NCBI GenBank assembly: GCA_900708905.1
Contig: CAADRB010000011.1
Coordinates: forward strand, 1,012,296-1,076,295
Reading direction: 5' to 3'
Origin: Hymenolepis diminuta
Lineage: Eukaryota; Platyhelminthes; Cestoda; Cyclophyllidea; Hymenolepididae
Length of the DNA: 64,000 nt
Made by a program: the position numbers and the translations under genes. The notes under the pieces were generated by a model. It saw only the letters and a program-made list of their open reading frames with translations, was not told the origin of the DNA and did not search any database. This document shows positions 14,901 to 27,000 of the stretch, piece by piece (the first letter of the stretch is position 1; each line of letters starts with the position of its first letter).

Positions 14901-16485
14901 ATTAAAATGCATAACTGGATTTTAGCTTTGAAGGCGACTTGGTAATAATTTGAATGAATATCTTTTCAAGAGCGAAGATTGTTCCTTCGAAATCACTCAG
15001 TTTCTAACCGAGTTCCAAGTTGTTCGATATTACAGGAGAGACTATCGGTGACCAAGGATTTAACTAAGCGAAGTTACGTTAACCTTTGATTAAAAGCTCA
15101 AAGCAGTTCAGTATACTATTTTAACATTCCTTCGTAAAGCAAGCCTATTTCAGTTGTTGAATTCCTTTTTGCATTATAAAATTGGAAAAGCAGTAATGCT
15201 CCGGATGAAGAAAACTAAATTAATGACATAAGGATTTACTTTTAATCCTATTATTTAAGGTCAAGATACAACTGTTAGAATAATTATGTGTGAACAGGAA
15301 ACGGTGCTACATAAATCGTTTCTGAACCGCCCTAATCAGACCAAATGAAACTTTTCGACTAATCACCTTAAAATTTGGTGTCTTCATATCGTATGTGAAG
15401 TTTTATTTTGCCATATTTTCGGAGAGGTAAATAATGAAAACTACACGCCACCAACACGATGTTTTGAATTTAAACCACACTGCAAAACATCTATTTCATA
15501 TACATGATTGTGAGAGAAAATTTAAAATGTTATAATATGTTTCCATACTGCTAACACTGTCCATATTTGAATTTTTTAAGGAAATTCATTTCTCTTTTTA
15601 CCTGGATAATGTTTACTTTTACAAACTGATTTCTCTCTAGAAAATTTTTATCTCAATCAGACATATGAATCAACTTAGAGCAGATTTTTTTCTGTCTTTT
15701 CCGCATAAAGAATCGGATTCAGAAGTAACTTGGACCAATCCTCACTACTCATATTTTCAACCACCATAGCAATGAAAAATATCCGTTCACTACATTCTAA
15801 AGAAAGTCGATAAATAAAAGTAATCGAGTTTTAAAATGCCATATATTTGAATATGCTTTTATTTATGAATGAAATGTAGAGCACAAGCAGAATGGCAATG
15901 CAAACATTGACTTCTTCAAATCTGATGGATTAATTTTTTAAATCAGTTTCGAGCTGCGAAGAATTTTGGATATTTTTACATAAAATTAGGTAGTAACTAT
16001 AGTAAATCTCCTAACAGTCAAAACAGAAAAGATTATTAACAACACCCTTTCTAAATCTTATTTCAATCAGCTGATGCTGGTTCTCCTACGGTAAACAAAA
16101 ACTCTACTGACAAAATCTAGCACTTCTACTTATCTCATAGAACTATCTAGTCTCATTCGATTTCTAACTTTGAGAAATCATGAGGCTATGGAATGTACCT
16201 TCAGCCATTTAAGGATTTTTATTAGAAGCTTAATATTGATGTCATTCCAATTAGCAGTTTGATGCGATAAAGTTGGACACAGTAAAATAATTTTTCGGAT
16301 GCCATGCATCTATTTGTGTATTTACCTACAAAAGCACTGTTATTAGTAGGCTAAAATATTTAATTTCGTTTAGTATCCACAAACACGTAAAGCAAAAAAA
16401 AACAAAGAACAAGTGGATTAATTTCACTCTATATACATTGTGGTACTCACTTTCATAAAGCATACTTGCCACGTAAAAGTGATAT
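11959..16485. other. Stretch without a recognised gene
   Basis: Open frames at 12103-12387, 12299-12535, 13823-14026 and 14597-14821 were read and resemble no family known to me. They lack neighbouring exons in phase. Nothing else is supported here. Confidence 0.45.
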
Positions 16486-17022
16486 TCGACAAAAATGGTG
16501 TCGGAATGATAACAGCAAAAGATCGGGGAACCGTTATGAGATCCCTTGGACAGAATCCAACTGAAGCCGAACTTCAAAATATGATCAATGGAGTTGATAT
16601 TGATGGTACCTCTTAGCTTGTTTCTATTAACATGCTACATCTATTCAGGAAATGGGACAGTCGCATTCCCCGCATTTCTTGCCTTGATAGCAAAATGGAT
16701 ATGATAAGGACTAATACAGAAGAAAAAATGACCGAAACCTTTAAGGTATTGGATAGGGATGGGAAGAGTTATATCAGTGCTGCTGAACTGAGGCATGATA
16801 TTTTTTTATCTTTAAAGCCTTGCATAGACAGAAAATGACTGATGAAGAAATTGACAAAATAGTATGAAAGAGTGATGTGAATGGAGACGTTAATACAACT
16901 TATGAAGGTACTTTTATATTTTATATTCAAAATTGGGGCACTTTGATAAGAATCGATTTAAAGCGTATGTCTTGTTTTGCTTTCATTTTTTTAGAATCCG
17001 TCAAATAATGATGTCAAAATGG
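16486..17022 (+). pseudogene. Calmodulin pseudogene 1, with the ancestral introns retained
   Basis: The stretch reads as a broken calmodulin. EF-hand 1 ([13 protein letters not shown]) is followed by [19 protein letters not shown], a 43-nt intron (16606-16648), the EF-hand 2 region (NGTVAFPAFLALIAK), a frameshift, the EF-hand 3 region ([15 protein letters not shown]), a 35-nt intron (16793-16827), and the start of EF-hand 4. The 5' exon with the start codon is not found. Further damage is a GC in place of the GT donor at 16793, loss of 21 nt just after 16830, and in-frame stops in the MTDEEIDK region and in the last exon (16995 on). Introns sit exactly where they do in the intact gene at 22837-23478, and the third intron is nearly the same in sequence. 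So this arose by DNA duplication, not by retrotransposition. A functional divergent gene is very unlikely given the stops. Confidence 0.85.
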
Positions 17023-17290
17023 ACGATTCAGTTAATTCAACCATCAAATAAATTAAATTATTTTATTTACTGATTTTTTATCACATTTTGTTTGAACAGC
17101 CAACAACATATTTTAAAACATTTCCTCTTCATTTTTTAAAGTTACCTCGGCTATTTGAGGTCTTTCCGAATTTCGTTTCAAATTGCATTTAGAAACTAAT
17201 GTACTTATTATTGGCAATGTGAACATATTTTAATCTTTGGATAATTAAATATTAATTATCATATTAATTTTATTGTTATCAATAATATTA

Positions 17291-17571
17291 ATCATATCAG
17301 TACTTCTGAAATGAGGTAAGAGAATTTGTAAATACTAACCCTGGCTAGACATGTGATGACAAGCCTGAGAGAAGAACTGGCGGATGAAGAAGTTGACTAA
17401 TCGATATAAGAAGCTGATACTGACGAAGACCAAATGACAGATTATAAAGGCAAGCTTTGGATTATTTTAAATATTAAACCATCCTCTTTTAATTAAATAT
17501 GATTTGATATGGTATGTGTATTTTACTTTGTTTTTGTTTCTGGAATTCGTTGAGTGATGGCGTCAAAGTAA
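17291..17571 (+). pseudogene. Calmodulin pseudogene 2, 3' fragment
   Basis: Only the 3' third survives. ISTSEMR (from ISAAELR) is followed by a 33-nt intron (17316-17348), then HVMTSLREELADEEVD, two in-frame stops, EADTDEDQMTDYK, a GC donor at 17450, and a last exon corresponding to EFVE.MASK ending at TAA 17569-17571. HVMTSL and the MASK end are closer to standard calmodulin than the intact local paralogue (HIMMNL, MMAK), so this fragment may come from a different or older copy. The 3' flank (AAATATCATGTAAATTCAAC) also resembles the flank of the intact gene. EF-hands 1-2 are missing. Confidence 0.75.
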
Positions 17572-20058
17572 AATATCATGTAAATTCAACTCTCAAATAA
17601 ATAGTATATTACAGTGATATAAATGAGAAGTTTTAATATATTTTAACTAAATAAATTGAATGTAAAATAAATTACAAGGTTATCCTCACTGTTGAAGAAG
17701 GCTCATTCATTCCAAAAATACTTTTCGATTGAATCATGAATTAGGGTGAATATTATGAACACCAGCAATTCCAACCACTACGACATCCTAGTATTTCAGT
17801 AGAACGTTTAATAGTATATAAAATATATTTGCCAATTTTAAATTACCACCTTTAAAGTATCAAAATTTTACTAGAAGGATACTGACATTACTCACAGCAA
17901 GATGTCCTTTGAACCTTAGGAAAGTATGCATACGTAGAAATTGCAAAATAACAGCCAAAGATATGAAATTGGGACTGTAACGTATTGAGAATTACTCCCA
18001 AAAGCCCCAGAGTGAATCTGTCTTTATATGGTCACATCGTAAATCACTGGATTAAGAAACACGAGATACGCTTGATGACATGAGAAAGTCAATCATATTT
18101 CAGTTCCCGTGTTCGTGACAGAGAGTCCGAATATCACAGAGGCATTTACAAGCAGAACATAACGTTTTTTTAATTTAAAACCTCAAAACTCAATGTTCAG
18201 AAATCGTTCCCTAGGCGTCCGGATGTTTTTCCTTAGCCGGTCAGTCTGGGTGCCTGAGCCTCCTACTTCAACATATTTGTATGTCTGCCAGTAAGAGCTG
18301 CCTTTTGAATCCACTCTGATTTTAACAAAACATTTCATTATTTTGGGTATTTATATTATTTAACCGTTTTTGACCCACATGTTGTATTGTCTCACCTCTA
18401 ATGTGCCTTGAGTTTAAACTGATATCTGGATTAGAAAAAAACACATTCCACTAGAGAATGTTCCTTGTGAAACATATGCATTCATTAATTAGGCCCTTGA
18501 AATCGTTTTTAATCGTTTTGTTCAAGGAACATCGGTGTCTTCGATATTGCAAAACGATTACTACCTTTTCTGGGAACATATGGCAAAGATTTAGTTCACT
18601 GATTCATTTGAGGTAAGATTTCAGAGTTTGAGAAAGAGAAATTATTCACGAATGACTGTTAACTGTTTAATATGCCAAGATCAATCTATTTCGACTGAAA
18701 CAGCTCTTGATCCTCCGTTCTAGAACTGGTGTTAGTTGTCAGCCGATGGCTGTTGTACAAACAGTACAAAGGGTGAATGGAAGTGACCATCTTGTCAGCA
18801 TGACAACAAATATCTCTCTGGACAAGGGAAATGAGCTCGGTAATATGTACTATAAATTTGTAAAGGTCTTTGAATCACCATCGACAATAATAATAACGAT
18901 CGAAAAGCTCCAAATGCAGTTGATATTCTCTCATCCATGAATCTTAGGTGTGGAATCATGAAATCTGAATATTTGTACATTGCATTATACTATTATGAGA
19001 TTAATGGCAACTCAAGTAACACTCTTAGTACGCCACTTAAATTGCCTTCTTCTTCTTCTTCTTGACCCTCTTCCTTATTTCACCTTATTGACATTATTCT
19101 TTATTTTATTCCTTATTGGACTCGTCTGTCGGTCCTTTTTGCTATGCTTAAAATTTATAAAAATTTCTAAATTTTCGTGGGCAATGATAACGATATTTAA
19201 TTAATGTGAAAAATTAATCCACTAAATATTCTACTAAGATACTACAATTTTGACCAATTTTAAAAGAAAACAAAACAAATGTTTAAATTAAAGACGATAA
19301 AAATGCTTAATTTTGAATAACAAATAATGTTATTTCCATAACTTAACGTATTATCTAAAAACTTCATGCGCTTTCTTAGTTATTTACGCCCGGTTCAAAG
19401 ACCTTAAAGAATTTCGTCTCACTGTCCCTCCTATCAGTCTCTTTCACCTTGTAAATTAGGGCTTGGATATGGGATAAATGCTTAGTTGACTGGTTGGCCT
19501 ATATTAGCAGCACTGGATCCTTCACTGGTGGTCTTGCATATCCAATTCTGAGTGTAGAAGTCCGTAAATCGATAGTGCAATACATGAGGGATGAGCATAC
19601 GAGTGTACTGAGTGCAATCTTTGTGTACTCGATCGAATACCCCGAAAATATTCGATTTGGGTTTCTAACTAAATGTCTGCATTATTCAACTAAAAATTTA
19701 TACTCGGGAGTGGTTTAAGAGCTATCCCAAAGTTACTTCAAGTGTTCATAGGATTTATTATATTGACTCAACTCTGCTCTCTTCTAATTACCGGTTAGTG
19801 GTTATGCATTTAATTACTCGTCAAAGAATAATCATAGCGGACCTCTTAAGAACAAAAGTATTTTGATGGACAAATTTTAGTTATCGGTTTACCTAAATAA
19901 ATTAACTAGACTGTGCGCATCATAGTTGTCCTGGAATATGGTCAACTTCATTAGATAGTTTCTATGTATCCCAAAAGACCACACCAGAGACTCGATTTAA
20001 GTATCCTCTTTGGAGAGAGGCGTTAGACAGAGACAAAAAGACCTTCTGGTCGTAAGTA
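17572..20058. other. Stretch between calmodulin remnant and mariner, no gene recognised
   Basis: No exon was recognised. Open frames at 18707-18940, 18980-19204 and 19494-19718 have no recognised similarity; the second is leucine-rich because of a CTT repeat near 19050. Confidence 0.45.
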
Positions 20059-21336
20059 ACACTTGGGCAGAAAAGTCCCGGGCCTAACAAAGAAAACACT
20101 GCTTTTGTGGTTCAAAATTGGCCTTATTCATCAACGTAATCTCCATCAAGAGCAACCCAATCATTCCAGCGTCGCTCTAACATTTCAATACCACTTTTGT
20201 AGAACCATCTATCTTTTGCCCCAAAATAGGCCTCACTTTCAGCGATAACCTCTTCATTTGTGCCAAATTTCTTACCGGCGAGCACTTTTCAGGTCTGCGA
20301 ACAGCCAGTAGTCGCTGAGAGCCAAATCTGGCGAATACGGTGGATGTGGGAGCAATTCGAAGTTCAATTCATGTAGTTTTGCCATTGTTTTGATTGACTT
20401 TTCACACGGTGCGTTGTCTTGATGAAACAACATTTTTTCCTTGCCATATGCGGTCATTTCTTTGCAATTTCCGCCTTCAAACGCTCCAATAACGCATATA
20501 ATATTCACTCTTAATGGTATTTCCTTNNNNNNNNNNNNNNNNNNNNNNNNNNNNNNNNNNNNNNNNNNNNNNNNNNNNNNNNNNNNNNNNNNNNNNNNNN
20601 NNNNNNNNNNNNNNNNNNNNNNNNNNNNNNNNNNNNNNNNNNNNNNNNNNNNNNNNNNNNNNNNNNNNNNNNNNNNNNNNNNNNNNNNNNNNNNNNNNNN
20701 NNNNNNNNNNNNNNNNNNNNNNNNNNNNNNNNNNNNNNNNNNNNNNNNNNNNNNNNNNNNNNNNNNNNNNNNNNNNNNNNNNNNNNNNNNNNNNNNNNNN
20801 NNNNNNNNNNNNNNNNNNNNNNNNNNNNNNNNNNNNNNNNNNNNNNNNNNNNNNNNNNNNNNNNNNNNNNNNNNNNNGATGTCAGCTAACTCACGCAACT
20901 TCACTTTTCCATCATTCAAAATGATTTTGTGAAATTTTTTATGTTTTCTGGTGTTACCGCCTCATTTGGACGTCCACTGCGTTCTGCATCATCGGTGTCT
21001 CTACGACCACGTTTGAAGTTAGCAAACCAACGTCTTATTGTTATTTCTGATGGAGCGGAGTCCCCACGACACTTTTCAAGCCATTGCTTCACTTGAACGG
21101 TATTTTTCCCCATCAAGAAGCAGTGTGAAATTAAAACACGAAATTGTTTTTGATGNATTGTTTTGAAAATAACAAAAGTAGCGTCACTCTCAGCACAATA
21201 ACTCACAAAGTAATGAATAGAATATCATGAAATTTTAACAGGTGTCTTTTGAAGGTTAGTATTAACTGAAAAAAGGTGACTGCAATAAAACTAGCGCCAT
21301 CTATGTGTTAGGCCCGGGACTTTTCAGCCCATGTGT
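20059..21336 (-). mobile_element. mariner transposon, 1,278 bp, complete ends
   Basis: The element is bounded by 31-bp terminal inverted repeats (20059-20089 and 21306-21336) that differ at only two positions and share the core GAAAAGTCCCGGGCCTAACA. It is flanked by TA on both sides (20057-20058 and 21337-21338), the normal Tc1/mariner target-site duplication. It carries one transposase frame on the minus strand. The length is standard for mariner (about 1.3 kb). The assembly gap 20527-20877 lies inside, so internal integrity cannot be judged fully. Near-identical ends suggest relatively recent insertion. Confidence 0.93.
20124..21158 (-). pseudogene. mariner transposase (D,D34D), frameshifted copy
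   Basis: The enzyme cuts and pastes the element through its terminal repeats. The N-terminal helix-turn-helix region reads HQKQFRVLISHCFLMGK ... VKQWLEKCRGDSAPSEITIRRWF, followed by DAERSGRPNEAVTPENI. The C-terminal catalytic part has HQDNAPCEKS and SPDLALSDYWLF. The two visible catalytic aspartates are 34 residues apart, the mariner D,D34D spacing; the first catalytic D falls in the gap 20527-20877. The start is probably the codon ATN at 21158-21156 (the N is an unresolved base), which gives 1,035 nt to the TAA at 20126-20124, about 344 codons and the usual length. Two frameshifts are visible, one base missing in an A-run near 20938 and another near 20282. So this copy is probably inactive unless these are sequencing errors. 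Confidence 0.88.
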
Positions 21337-21338
21337 TA

Positions 21339-22836
21339 TAGCATTTCAGTTGAGTTCTTCAGATTTCTAGTGGTCTCCTGGACATCTGGAGTTTGCATAT
21401 GGCGTCTTATCACTCTTTCACTAGGGTCTACTTCAAAGGCTCATAACAATCTATGGCAAATATGCAATGGAAATGGTTTATGATAAACTGTCAGGGTGTA
21501 TGTCGGTGCAGATCTAAATCAATCATTTCTCTGAACATATGATCACAAGATAAATCGAGTAGCCTCCCTAACCTACGCTAGCTTACTAGCGAATCACAAA
21601 AAATTTCGTCGATGCTACTATTAATTAAATGTCCTAAAGACCAACCGATAAATTGTGAATCTTAATTACTATCACCTAAGGGTCGGCCTAAGCTACTGGA
21701 AAAATTTATCGAACCATTCTTTATGGTTTATCTGCAGCTGGCCATGAAAGGGTCAATCATCATATTTAGAGCCTTTTCTCAAACTGATAAGATTTTTGAA
21801 TTCCATCTTACACTGAGAACACAGGGAGAACACGCCTGTCTCTGAATTTTTTGATAAAACCGTGAAACAGGCTTTAAAACACAGCCTTATTCGTTCCTTA
21901 AATGAACAGACGTATCTAGTTAGTCTAAGTCTTCTGATTTAGAGCATATTATGTGTGGGATGGTAGGTGATAAACACCTCAAGATTCACGGTTAATGTGA
22001 AGACCCTAAAAGTAATAGAAAGCCCTAATCTCGCGACTCGAACCTATCCTTTTTTGATTAGTAGCAGATTAAACGGTATTCAAAACAACGCTCAATGAAT
22101 GATTTTGGGCTTATACAAAATGAAAGGGATAAATCTTAGACTTCATGCTGAAAATGTTCCACTGAGAAACATTGCGGCGCAAATACAAAGACGAAGACTA
22201 AATCCATGGACAGTTTCTCTCAAGGAAGATGTGATGACGGTCAAATTTCTGCCAACATTTTGTGCCTCTAAACCAGCACACTATATCTTGGTTAAGGCAT
22301 CTTGAAACGGATTTTAAACAGGCGTTAGGTGAGATAGAACATATTTGAATGAAGAATCCTACAATGAATAATAAACTCATGCCTTTGAAAGTCAATCACA
22401 ACTGAAAGGTGTGTATATAAAAGGGAAATTGTATGGGTGGACCCTCGTTGTCACTGAAATTTTACAAATGAAAGCGAGGTAGGAAGACTCTCGTTTACCG
22501 ATGAATATAATGATCGGTAAACGATAATGATGGTCTGCCAATTTCCAAACCTCTTTGTAAAGCTAATTAATGCTTCTCATGATTGGGAGTAAATAGATGA
22601 ATTGAGTAAAGGATGTAGTGAAATCTTATAATTTATTTACCAATATATTCTTTAATATTTATCAGAAATGTTGAGAAATATGCTTCAAGAAAATCGATCT
22701 TGGTTTGCTCTTTTTGGATTAAGTTGTAAGTGCTATTAAAGAACTCTTAATCAAAGGACTATTTCGTCACGAGGCAGTTTGTTTCCCCTTATGTAAGCGC
22801 ACTCATCAGAATATGTCATGCATTTCTCACTAAATC
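21339..22836. other. Stretch between mariner and calmodulin gene, no gene recognised
   Basis: A 68-codon frame at 22099-22305 (plus) has no recognised similarity. A possible B-box-like GGTTCGAGTC on the minus strand near 22030 could be a worn SINE head but is too short to call. No clear promoter element for the calmodulin gene was recognised. Confidence 0.4.
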
Positions 22837-23478
22837 ATGGTAAGAATTAGTCCGACCAAAATTACCTTGCTTTCATATAGGCTGATCGGTTGACCCATGA
22901 ACAAATAGCAGAGTTGAGAGAAGCCTTCTCATTATTAGACAAGGACGGTGATGGATCGATAACAACGAAAGAATTAGGGACTTTTATGAGATCCCTTGGA
23001 CAAAATCCAACTGAAGCCGAACTTAAAGCTATGATTAATGAAGGTGATATGGATGGTAAGCCATTAGTGTGTTGAACTTATGCCTTTATCAGTAAGTGGA
23101 ACAATCGATTTTCCCGAATTCCTTACCTTGATGACAAGGAAAATGAAAGAGACTGATGAAGAAGAGGAAATGAATGAAACCTTTAGGGTTTTTGATAGGG
23201 ATGGAAATGGTTATATTAGTGCTGCCGAACTGAGGTAAAATGTTTTTTATCTTTAAAGTCTTGCGTAGACATATAATGATGAACCTGGGACAGAAATTGA
23301 CTGATGAAGAAATTGATAAAATGATAAGAGAAGCTGATGCGGATGGAGACGGAAACATAAGTTATGAAGGTACTTCTGATTTTATATTCAAAATCATTTC
23401 ATTTTCTTAAGCTAAGATTTCAAATATTTATTTGAATGTTCGTTTTTAGAATTTGTCAAGATAATGATGGCAAAGTAA
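22837..23478 (+). CDS. Calmodulin-like protein, complete five-exon gene (149 aa)
   Basis: This is a calcium sensor of the calmodulin family. The exons are 22837-22839 (the ATG alone), 22881-23055, 23093-23234, 23269-23369 and 23450-23478. The introns are 41, 37, 34 and 80 nt, all GT-AG. Joined, they give 450 nt: 149 residues plus TAA, exactly the length of animal calmodulin. An intron right after the start codon is a known calmodulin feature. All four EF-hand loops are complete: [36 protein letters not shown] and [12 protein letters not shown]. Against vertebrate calmodulin recalled from memory, about three quarters of residues match. Changes include Phe to Leu twice in the first EF-hand ([11 protein letters not shown]), Gly to Val at loop position 4 of EF-hand 2, and an altered end (VKIMMAK). 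It is therefore probably a diverged paralogue, not the housekeeping calmodulin. Two broken relatives lie upstream at 16486 and 17291. The frame is intact, but expression is not shown. Confidence 0.92.
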
Positions 23479-23509
23479 AATATCAAATGAATTCAAGCTT
23501 GGAAGAGAT

Positions 23510-23515
23510 AATAAA
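23510..23515 (+). promoter_or_regulatory. Candidate poly(A) signal of the calmodulin-like gene
   Basis: AATAAA lies about 30 nt after the stop codon. The pseudogene copies carry similar AAATAAAT-type motifs at comparable distances after their ends (near 17045 and 17597), so the 3' flank was duplicated with the gene. Confidence 0.5.
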
Positions 23516-23794
23516 TAGAGAGATAATGTTAAAATTACTTTTGTATGCATAAATAAACAAGACACAAATATTAATATTAAAGTATCTGAGAATATCTTTG
23601 TCATTTTAAGTTCTTTTATGGGCATTCTTTTCCAGAGTCTATTTGTACAACGTATTCATGTTCACCAAATTCTGCACATGATCATCACATTTACTTAACA
23701 TGAGAAAGTCAAACCAAATGATTCTCATCGGTGTATAATTGGTAATATTAATGACCAACCACATCGATTAATCCTGCGAATTTTAGAAATTTAG

Positions 23795-24000
23795 AAAAGC
23801 GTTTCCCAACGCTCATTTTGGGTAGAAATTGGCATCATGGAGCCTCCCTGATGAAGAAATTGGACCCTACCATTCTTTATATAAGCCGGACTTAATCAGT
23901 GCTGTTATCCATTCCGCTCACTGGTTTTGCGCAGATGGGAATTTAACCCATGACCTCTGATAAGACAGATCAGCACGGTGGCCAATGCGCCACCGGCTCA
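23795..24000 (-). repeat. tRNA-derived SINE, copy 2
   Basis: On the minus strand, GAGCCGGTGGCGCATTGGCC (A-box-like) is followed by GGTCATGGGTTAAATTCCC (B-box-like), CCAGTGAGCGGAATG, TTAAGTCCGG and a tail with GAGCGTTGGGAAACGC. It is one of the two best-preserved copies and shares AGTGAGCGGAATG exactly with the copy at 54738. Confidence 0.82.
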
Positions 24001-27000
24001 ATTTTGAATGCACGATCTAAAGATTAATAATAAGTTTTTCAATCTTTTACTAGCAATCAAGGCCTCCTTTTAAATTCTCCACATATTGGGTGATGAGAAC
24101 TAGTTGCCTTCAGCTGACAATATGAGAATTATAGCAAAATTGTTGACTCGGAACTCTTTGAAGTCCGTTAATTGTGCACTTAGTCTTCAAATCATTATAT
24201 TGTTCGCCAAAATTTGCTAATATGAGATGCAGAAAATGCACCAAGTTTGTCCTTTTCCACACAAAAACCGGAGTCAATGATAGAACATTTTATCAGGAAA
24301 GAACAAAGAGAAGGCAGCAGCAATCTTCTAACAAATAAGATTATTAGGTAATTCAATTAGGGAGTAAAGCTAACGGTACAGGAAGTAGAAAATGGAGGAC
24401 ATCAAACAGCTGATAAAATGTCGAAGGATGATCCATAGGAAATCGATATAAAGAGGTCAGTTAACTGAATAAGATTTGATTAGTGAGTCAAAGTAAAAGA
24501 ACACTGATGAAAAGTAAGTCATTTCATCATCTTCTAACTTGAAAATGTATGAGTATCCAAGGGAAGTTTGTGAAACAATGATAAAATATACATTTTAATA
24601 AAATTAGCTCTTTTCTCACTTTTAAATTTATTTTTTACTAAAACGCCATTGTAATACAGAAAGTCATTTGCCGTTAGGCTATCTTTTTTCGTGTTACACG
24701 TCGATGGCCTAGTATGTGACTCGTCACAGAAGTTTGTGTGCGTTAATGACGTTTCACGGTGACACATTGACAACTTAAGCACAACTTACTCTATTTGTGT
24801 GAATCATATCAAATGCGTTCATGTGGATAAAATGACTCGATTGGAGGTATCTCAAATGTATTTTTCCTCGGTAATAGCTTTTAGATTACTCCTTATAGTC
24901 GGGTATTATATCAATAAGCATAACCGTAACCAATAAAGAAGCTAGGACAATACTAGAAGTAAATTGTTATTCGATATAAGGTGATACATATCATTTTAAT
25001 CGCTTCATCTCCCCCCTCCAGAAATTTCATTCACACAGACTAATTAAATATTATGACATTTCTTTATAACCGTCGAGAAGGATGTCTTCCACTCCTTTTC
25101 AAAAAGTACTTGCCCCAGAAGAATGATTTAATAAATGTTTATTTGTGTACATAAATTCAGTTTATTTTTCAGTCCGACGATGCGTATTATATAAAAAAGA
25201 TAGTAAAATAGTCAGAAAATAACAGAAAAAATGAAGTAAATATTCGATTTGTGCATTGTGTGAAAGTGAGTGAGTGGAGTCATGACGGGATGGTAGTATT
25301 TCATTGATGATTATTTATATTCGTATGTATATTTGTAGTTTTGCACTCTAAGAGAGGATTAGGCGGTGATACAAAAGTCGTATTCCTCTTCGGCTGCTTT
25401 TACATTTTAGAGAACTGAATTTCATTATATTTTAACTAAATTTCGAAAAATGCCTAACTATTACCCATTCTGTAATGCCTTAAATATTTGAAGACTGAAA
25501 TCATAAAATCTTTAGCCTATCCGTGCAAGAGTTAAGTGATTAGTGGGGTCAGATAGAATTCTATTTAAAAACTTTAAAAATTGACTAGAGATTCTCGAGT
25601 TTGAGATGACTGACTTTGGCAGAAAAAGTGTCGGTAAAGTGACCTTCGTATTGGGTGACCGAAATTGCGAATAGAGTCAGTTAGTGACCCAGTGAAACCG
25701 TGACAATTGATCCTCAACAAAATTCGTGTTTTTTCCTTATTATTCTTTACATTTAAATTAATAATCAATCATCATTGCGACAAGTTTGTCGTTCATTTCG
25801 AAACGTTTTGTCGAATACAGCAATAAACAGAAAGGAGAAAGCTTTCACCTATTTAACGTGGCTGGTAGTTCATGTCTTATTCTGAAAAAAATATATGACA
25901 GAAAGGGAAAATTTTAGCTTTTCAAGCCAAAAGTTGTGAAAAATTGACCGGTGAATTGTGATTTATTATACACACCATTCTACACACACTAATCTTGTCT
26001 TTCTAGGAGATTCTCAAATAATTATGTTATAACTCACTCAGCTCTCAATCTTCATCTCTTTCCTTCTATTATAAATCTTCCGTTTAACGTCCACTGAACT
26101 GCACAAAATAATATTTTCTTTACTTAAATCTTGCGTTCTGATTAGAAATGGTGATTATTTGCATGTGGATACTAAGTGGAACCTTTATTTTAGATATGGG
26201 GTTAAGAGAACATTCTTAATAAACCCATCTCAATTCGACATAGATTGACAGTTGTGTTCGGATGATTTCAGTGAATAAGTAGACTGTTAGATCAGGGAAT
26301 ATCCAATTTTTACCGTATTTGATAGCAGTTCAAAGGCTTGAAGTTATTTATAACTTTTTATACATAAGTTAAAATAGTAAGCAAAATTCCGAATGTATAT
26401 TCAATTTGCTCTTTTGATAATTTCCGATCTCTATATTTTGAGATGGATTAGAACAATTGTCATACTCATATGTAATTTTTAATTCTTCTATTCTGTGCAT
26501 TAAAGTAGGCCACTCTTATATAAAAAAGAGCGGCTATATAGAATATGCAATAGTATTAGAATCGAATGCATCCATTTTTTCTTCGTGGCTTAAGAACAGT
26601 CCGGTTTACTCATATTTTTCACCTATAATTTTGATAGGGGATATTATAATATGGCATGATAATTGAAGCTGAATTGTGCTGTTTCGGCCTCACCAGTAAT
26701 TGGCATCGCTAGCATTTCGATGACTGCGTAGAACCACTGCAATTTATTAAGAAAGGGAATTTATTTTATTACAGTTTCACACAGGTCTGTAAGGAATGAA
26801 ATGCATTCCATTTGTCATAAATATACAATTGTAATATAATTTGTAGACTGTCTCCTTCAGCGCGCTTATCAGAATTACCTACTTTTAATTAATTTAAGGA
26901 TTTAACAATATTTGACCAATATATACATATAAACTTTTACCAGTATCACTCTTACATCCAAGTCTCATTTATATAGTTCGACGAAGAACTCCTATTCCGT

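Noticed and set aside
20441..20932. Plus-strand open frames over the mariner
   Set aside because: They are shadows of the minus-strand transposase plus the N gap.
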